DNA of 9,220 nucleotides from an uncultured Muribaculaceae bacterium. GTDB lineage: Bacteria; Bacteroidota; Bacteroidia; Bacteroidales; Muribaculaceae. This document shows positions 6,762-9,220 of the stretch, in pieces (within the stretch, counting starts at the first letter, position 1; every line of letters begins with the position of its first letter). The stretch covers positions 1 to 9,220 of the forward strand of contig CAJUSN010000101.1 of assembly GCA_910589095.1 (NCBI GenBank), read 5' to 3'. The position numbers were made by a program, and so were the translations under genes. The notes beneath the pieces were generated by a model that saw only the letters and a list, made by a program, of their open reading frames with translations, had not been told where the DNA came from and searched no databases.

Positions 6762-8440
6762 TTCCAGTCGCCGGAGTCTTTTATGAGTTTAACAAGACGA
6801 TCCACCGCTTGCTCGGCGGGGATGTTACGTTCAATACATTGTTTACCCTTGTAGAGGCTCACTTTGCCAACACCTGCGCCTACGTAGCCGTAGTCGGCAT
6901 CGGCCATTTCGCCCGGTCCGTTTACAATACAGCCCATCACACCTATCTTGAGCCCAACAAGCGATGCGGTGGCTTGTTTCACGCGTGCCAAAGTTGCCTG
7001 TAGATCAAACAACGTGCGGCCACAGCCCGGACATGAAATATATTCGGTGCGTGTAAAGCGCAAGCGAGCCGACTGGAGAAGCGAGAAAGCCACGCGTACA
7101 GCATCGGCCTCCGACAGTGATGCAGCCGAAAGCATCACGCCATCGGCATAACCTCGCAACAGAAGCGACCCCAGGTCAATGGCAGCCCTGACAGGAACCT
7201 CTTCGGCAGGAGCATCGGGATAATCCATGGCCAGGATGACGGGGGAATCAACACCCATTGCATCAAGACGATGGAGGGCGGCTGCCAAGTGGGCGGAAGG
7301 AGCGGGATGATCAGTTGTCAGAACGAGAACGTGACCGGCAGGAATTTCCAGCGCGGAATTGCCAAGTACTTCGTCGGCGCTAAGAAATGTATAGGGTAAT
7401 TCGGTGTCGGACAGAACAACATCCGGAGAGCATGAACCCGACACAGCCTCGCGGGCCACAACGACAGGCTTGTTTGCTCCTCCTACCGCACCAACGGCAA
7501 CCGAACGGCGTCGCTCGGAGCGACATAGGCTTGAAATATAATCAGGCGCCGCGTCAATGACAGAAGGAGCGGCGGCAATACGGTCAATGTGACGGAGAAT
7601 GGCACGTGCAACGGGTATTTCACATTCGGGGTCCTCGCTGAGCGATACACGGATTGTGTCACCTATACCAAGAGCGAGAAGCGAGCCTATGCCGAGTGCC
7701 GATTTGATGCGGGCATCCTCGCCGTCGCCGGCCTCAGTTACACCGAGATGAAGCGGGAAGTGCATATCCTCGCGATCCATGGCTTCAACAAGAAGAAGTA
7801 CGGTAGTGACCATCACCACAACATTCGAAGCCTTGATGGAGATAACCACGCGGTTGAAATCATGGCGTTTGCACACGCGAAGAAATTCCATTGCACTCTC
7901 CACCATACCGGCAGGAGTGTCGCCGTAACGACTCATTATTCTGTCCGAAAGCGAGCCATGGTTGACACCGAGGCGAATGGCCGTATCATTTTCGCGGCAC
8001 ACTTCAAGGAACGGCACAAGAGCCTCCTCAAGACGACGGAGTTCAGCGGCGTACTCGTCATCGGTAAAATCTATTTTTTTGAACGTGCGACCCGGATCGA
8101 CGAAGTTACCGGGGTTGATGCGCACTTTTTCCACGTTTTTTGCAGCGGCGAAAGCTGCGCGGGGATTGAAATGGATATCGGCAACGAGGGGAACATCATA
8201 GCCGCTTTCACGGAGTTTCAGGCGAATCTCGGCAAGATTCTCAGCTTCGCGCACTCCCTGGGCGGTGAAACGCAGCAGTTCAGCACCTGCATCGATGATT
8301 CGCGCCCCTTGAGCCACGGCCCCCACGGTATCCATGGTCGATACAGAAGCCATGGACTGAACGCGCACAGGATTCTGACCTCCTATGGCAGTAGAGCCGA
8401 CACGCACTTCAACTGTGGGCCGGCGAACATAACCGGACAT
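6758..8440 (-). CDS. ispG: 4-hydroxy-3-methylbut-2-enyl diphosphate synthase IspG (three-domain type)
   Basis: IspG (GcpE) is an iron-sulfur enzyme of the MEP pathway. It reduces methylerythritol cyclodiphosphate to HMBPP, which IspH then turns into IPP and DMAPP. Residues 1 to about 290 form the TIM barrel, with VRVQSMASVSTMDT at 25-38, VADIHFNP at 86-93, VRINPGNF at 106-113, LGVNHGSLSDRI at 157-168, SIKASN at 201-206 and HLGVTEAGDGEDARIKSALG at 231-250. Residues about 460-560 are the 4Fe-4S domain, with ligands Cys470 and Cys473 (CPGCGR), Cys504 (MGCIVNGPGE) and Glu511. Between them lies the extra middle domain (about 300-455) found in Bacteroidetes, Chlamydiae and plants but missing from E. 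coli IspG. At 560 residues it is shorter than the roughly 600 or more I recall for Bacteroides, and the middle domain accounts for the difference. The ATG at 8440 follows the purE stop by 7 bp, and the gene overlaps ribD by 4 bp. The 284-residue open frame on the opposite strand is only a shadow of this gene. Confidence 0.96.
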   Translation of the reverse strand: MSGYVRRPTVEVRVGSTAIGGQNPVRVQSMASVSTMDTVGAVAQGARIIDAGAELLRFTAQGVREAENLAEIRLKLRESGYDVPLVADIHFNPRAAFAAAKNVEKVRINPGNFVDPGRTFKKIDFTDDEYAAELRRLEEALVPFLEVCRENDTAIRLGVNHGSLSDRIMSRYGDTPAGMVESAMEFLRVCKRHDFNRVVISIKASNVVVMVTTVLLLVEAMDREDMHFPLHLGVTEAGDGEDARIKSALGIGSLLALGIGDTIRVSLSEDPECEIPVARAILRHIDRIAAAPSVIDAAPDYISSLCRSERRRSVAVGAVGGANKPVVVAREAVSGSCSPDVVLSDTELPYTFLSADEVLGNSALEIPAGHVLVLTTDHPAPSAHLAAALHRLDAMGVDSPVILAMDYPDAPAEEVPVRAAIDLGSLLLRGYADGVMLSAASLSEADAVRVAFSLLQSARLRFTRTEYISCPGCGRTLFDLQATLARVKQATASLVGLKIGVMGCIVNGPGEMADADYGYVGAGVGKVSLYKGKQCIERNIPAEQAVDRLVKLIKDSGDWK

Positions 8441-8447
8441 TAGCTAA

Positions 8448-8954
8448 TCAGTTGGTTTTAAATTTGTATTTAACTTCCTTGAGCTGACTGTTGACCTTCA
8501 CTATCTTTTCAGCAAGGCTTGAACGGTAGCCGTCATAGCGCTGCGCCAATTGCGGGTCACTGAGGGCAAGAATCTCCACAGCGAGGATACCGGCGTTCAT
8601 ACCGCCATCGATACCGACAGTTGCCACAGGTATGCCCGGAGGCATCTGAACAATAGCGTAGAGAGCATCGCGACCTTCAAGAGTGGAGCTAATTGGCACT
8701 CCGATCACAGGCAGCGGAGTCATGGCAGCAATCACACCGGGAAGAGCGGCAGCCATACCGGCACCTGCAATAATCACTTGAATACCGCGCCCCTTTGCCG
8801 AGAGAGCGAATTTTTCAACTTCAGCCGGAGTGCGATGAGCCGAAAGAGCGTTCATTTCAAAAGGCACTTCCAAGGCATCAAGAAACTTGGCGGCTTTTTC
8901 CATAACGGGCAGATCGGAAATGCTGCCCATGATAATGCTTACTTTGGGTTCCAT
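8448..8954 (-). CDS. purE: 5-(carboxyamino)imidazole ribonucleotide mutase, PurE (class I-like)
   Basis: PurE converts N5-CAIR to CAIR (4-carboxy-AIR) in de novo purine synthesis; in class I organisms PurK supplies N5-CAIR. The 168-residue protein carries the family signatures: VSIIMGSISDLPVM at 5-18 with the phosphate-binding GSxSD, NALSAHRTP at 35-43 with catalytic His40, AGAG at 63-66, and YAIVQMPPGIPVATVGI at 99-115. The His found in the AAHLPG segment of E. coli PurE is Ala70 here (AAALPG). An in-frame ATG at 9011 would add 19 residues, but I chose ATG 8954: it gives the normal length and N-terminus (MEPKVSIIMGS), and the -7 box TAACTTTG (8973-8980) lies between the two ATGs, so the upstream ATG would not be in that transcript. 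It is the first gene of purE - ispG - ribD. Confidence 0.94.
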   Translation of the reverse strand: MEPKVSIIMGSISDLPVMEKAAKFLDALEVPFEMNALSAHRTPAEVEKFALSAKGRGIQVIIAGAGMAAALPGVIAAMTPLPVIGVPISSTLEGRDALYAIVQMPPGIPVATVGIDGGMNAGILAVEILALSDPQLAQRYDGYRSSLAEKIVKVNSQLKEVKYKFKTN

Positions 8955-8972
8955 TACAATAATAGTTTTGTG

Positions 8973-8980
8973 CAAAGTTA
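8973..8980 (-). promoter_or_regulatory. Bacteroidetes-type -7 box (TAACTTTG) before purE
   Basis: The minus strand reads TAACTTTGCAC, an exact TAnnTTTG -7 element, followed 19 nt later by the purE ATG at 8954. The implied leader is only about 10-15 nt, common for Bacteroidetes genes, which often lack a Shine-Dalgarno sequence; none is visible here. A clear -33 TTTG element is not seen at the expected spacing. The box probably drives purE - ispG - ribD and supports the shorter purE start. Confidence 0.6.
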
Positions 8981-9059
8981 AGCAATAGCGATGACTCAGT
9001 GGTTTAGGCATGTGTTAAAATAGCAAAAAACGCATTCCCGGTAACTGTTCGGATTGGCC

Positions 9060-9097
9060 TAAAAAAGAGTGCCCCGGGGCGAGAAGCTCCGGGGCAC
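9060..9097 (-). terminator. Rho-independent terminator of the right-edge gene
   Basis: The minus strand carries GTGCCCCGGAGC, loop TTCTC, GCCCCGGGGCAC: a 12 bp stem (one G-T/U wobble) with a five-base loop at 9069-9097. It is followed within two bases by TTTTTT (9061-9066). It begins 35 nt after the stop of the gene cut by the right edge and lies upstream of the purE promoter, so it isolates the purE cluster from that gene. On the plus strand the hairpin is followed only by a weak ATTACTTTTAAATTT tract, so efficient termination in that direction is doubtful. Confidence 0.9.
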
Positions 9098-9131
9098 ATT
9101 ACTTTTAAATTTCAGTTATGAGAGTATGAGA

Positions 9132-9220
9132 TCAGTCAAGAGTGCAGATAGACACTCGGTTCCAATCGTTTTCGGTGAACATGTGACCGATACCTTCGCC
9201 TTCAGCTTTGATGCGGTCAG
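9132..9220 (-). CDS. C-terminal fragment of an unidentified protein, possibly OmpA-like
   Basis: Only the last 28 codons before TGA (9132-9134) are inside the window. They include DRIKAEGEGIGHMF and WNRVSICTLD. This minus-strand frame was chosen because its stop lies 35 nt before the strong terminator and its codons resemble those of the neighbouring genes. The pattern D-R-I-x-A-x-G-x-G followed by N-R-V-S-I recalls the end of an OmpA/Pal-type peptidoglycan-binding domain, where the last repeat reads roughly G-x-G...NR-x-V-x-I. That is a weak match on a short fragment, so the identity is a guess. The rest of the gene lies beyond position 9220. Confidence 0.5.
   Translation of the reverse strand, partial: DRIKAEGEGIGHMFTENDWNRVSICTLD

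Noticed and set aside
6762..6830. Possible FMN riboswitch before ribD
   Set aside because: The ribD start overlaps the end of ispG by 4 bp, so the upstream sequence is coding and leaves no room for a leader. No FMN aptamer pattern was seen.
7589..8443. 284-codon open frame on the plus strand
   Set aside because: It lies entirely opposite ispG, whose motifs and iron-sulfur ligands are all intact. The translation has no recognisable domain and has the composition expected of an antisense shadow.
1..9220. A novel defence, mobile or biosynthetic system
   Set aside because: There is no transposase, integrase, toxin-antitoxin pair, nuclease, CRISPR repeat or assembly-line enzyme. All genes are codirectional and either core genes or families common in Bacteroidales.

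Overview
The window is a stretch of ordinary bacterial chromosome from a Bacteroidales member. The evidence is a BamA with five POTRA domains preceded by uppS, two Bacteroidales-type envelope genes (DUF6242 and DUF6089 families), the three-domain IspG typical of Bacteroidetes, and promoter -7 boxes of the TAnnTTTG type instead of TATAAT. Moderate GC suggests a Muribaculaceae- or Prevotella-like organism, but genus cannot be fixed from this sequence. All eight recognisable genes are on the minus strand, so transcription runs from right to left. No plus-strand gene, RNA gene, mobile element or CRISPR array was seen.

In transcription order: (1) the last 28 codons of a gene cut by the right edge, possibly the tail of an OmpA-like domain, closed by a strong hairpin-plus-U terminator at 9060-9097. 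(2) A metabolic cluster purE - ispG - ribD (8954 to 5679), starting from a TAACTTTG promoter; purE and ispG are 7 bp apart and ispG and ribD overlap by 4 bp (ATGA). (3) A 117 bp gap with a TATCTTTG promoter. (4) An envelope cluster: a DUF6242-family lipoprotein, a PorG-like DUF6089 barrel protein, uppS and bamA (5561 to past position 1). bamA runs off the left edge lacking its last barrel strands.

The genes connect loosely. IspG makes the precursor of IPP/DMAPP. UppS condenses IPP into undecaprenyl diphosphate, the carrier for peptidoglycan and surface glycans. BamA inserts outer-membrane barrels, of which the DUF6089 protein is a likely example. PurE (purines) and RibD (riboflavin, whose precursor is GTP) are also linked through nucleotide metabolism.

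No clearly new system is present. The most interesting part is the uncharacterised pair upstream of uppS-bamA: a lipoprotein with a beta-propeller-like domain, and a PorG-like barrel starting at GTG only 15 nt after the lipoprotein stop and in the same frame.
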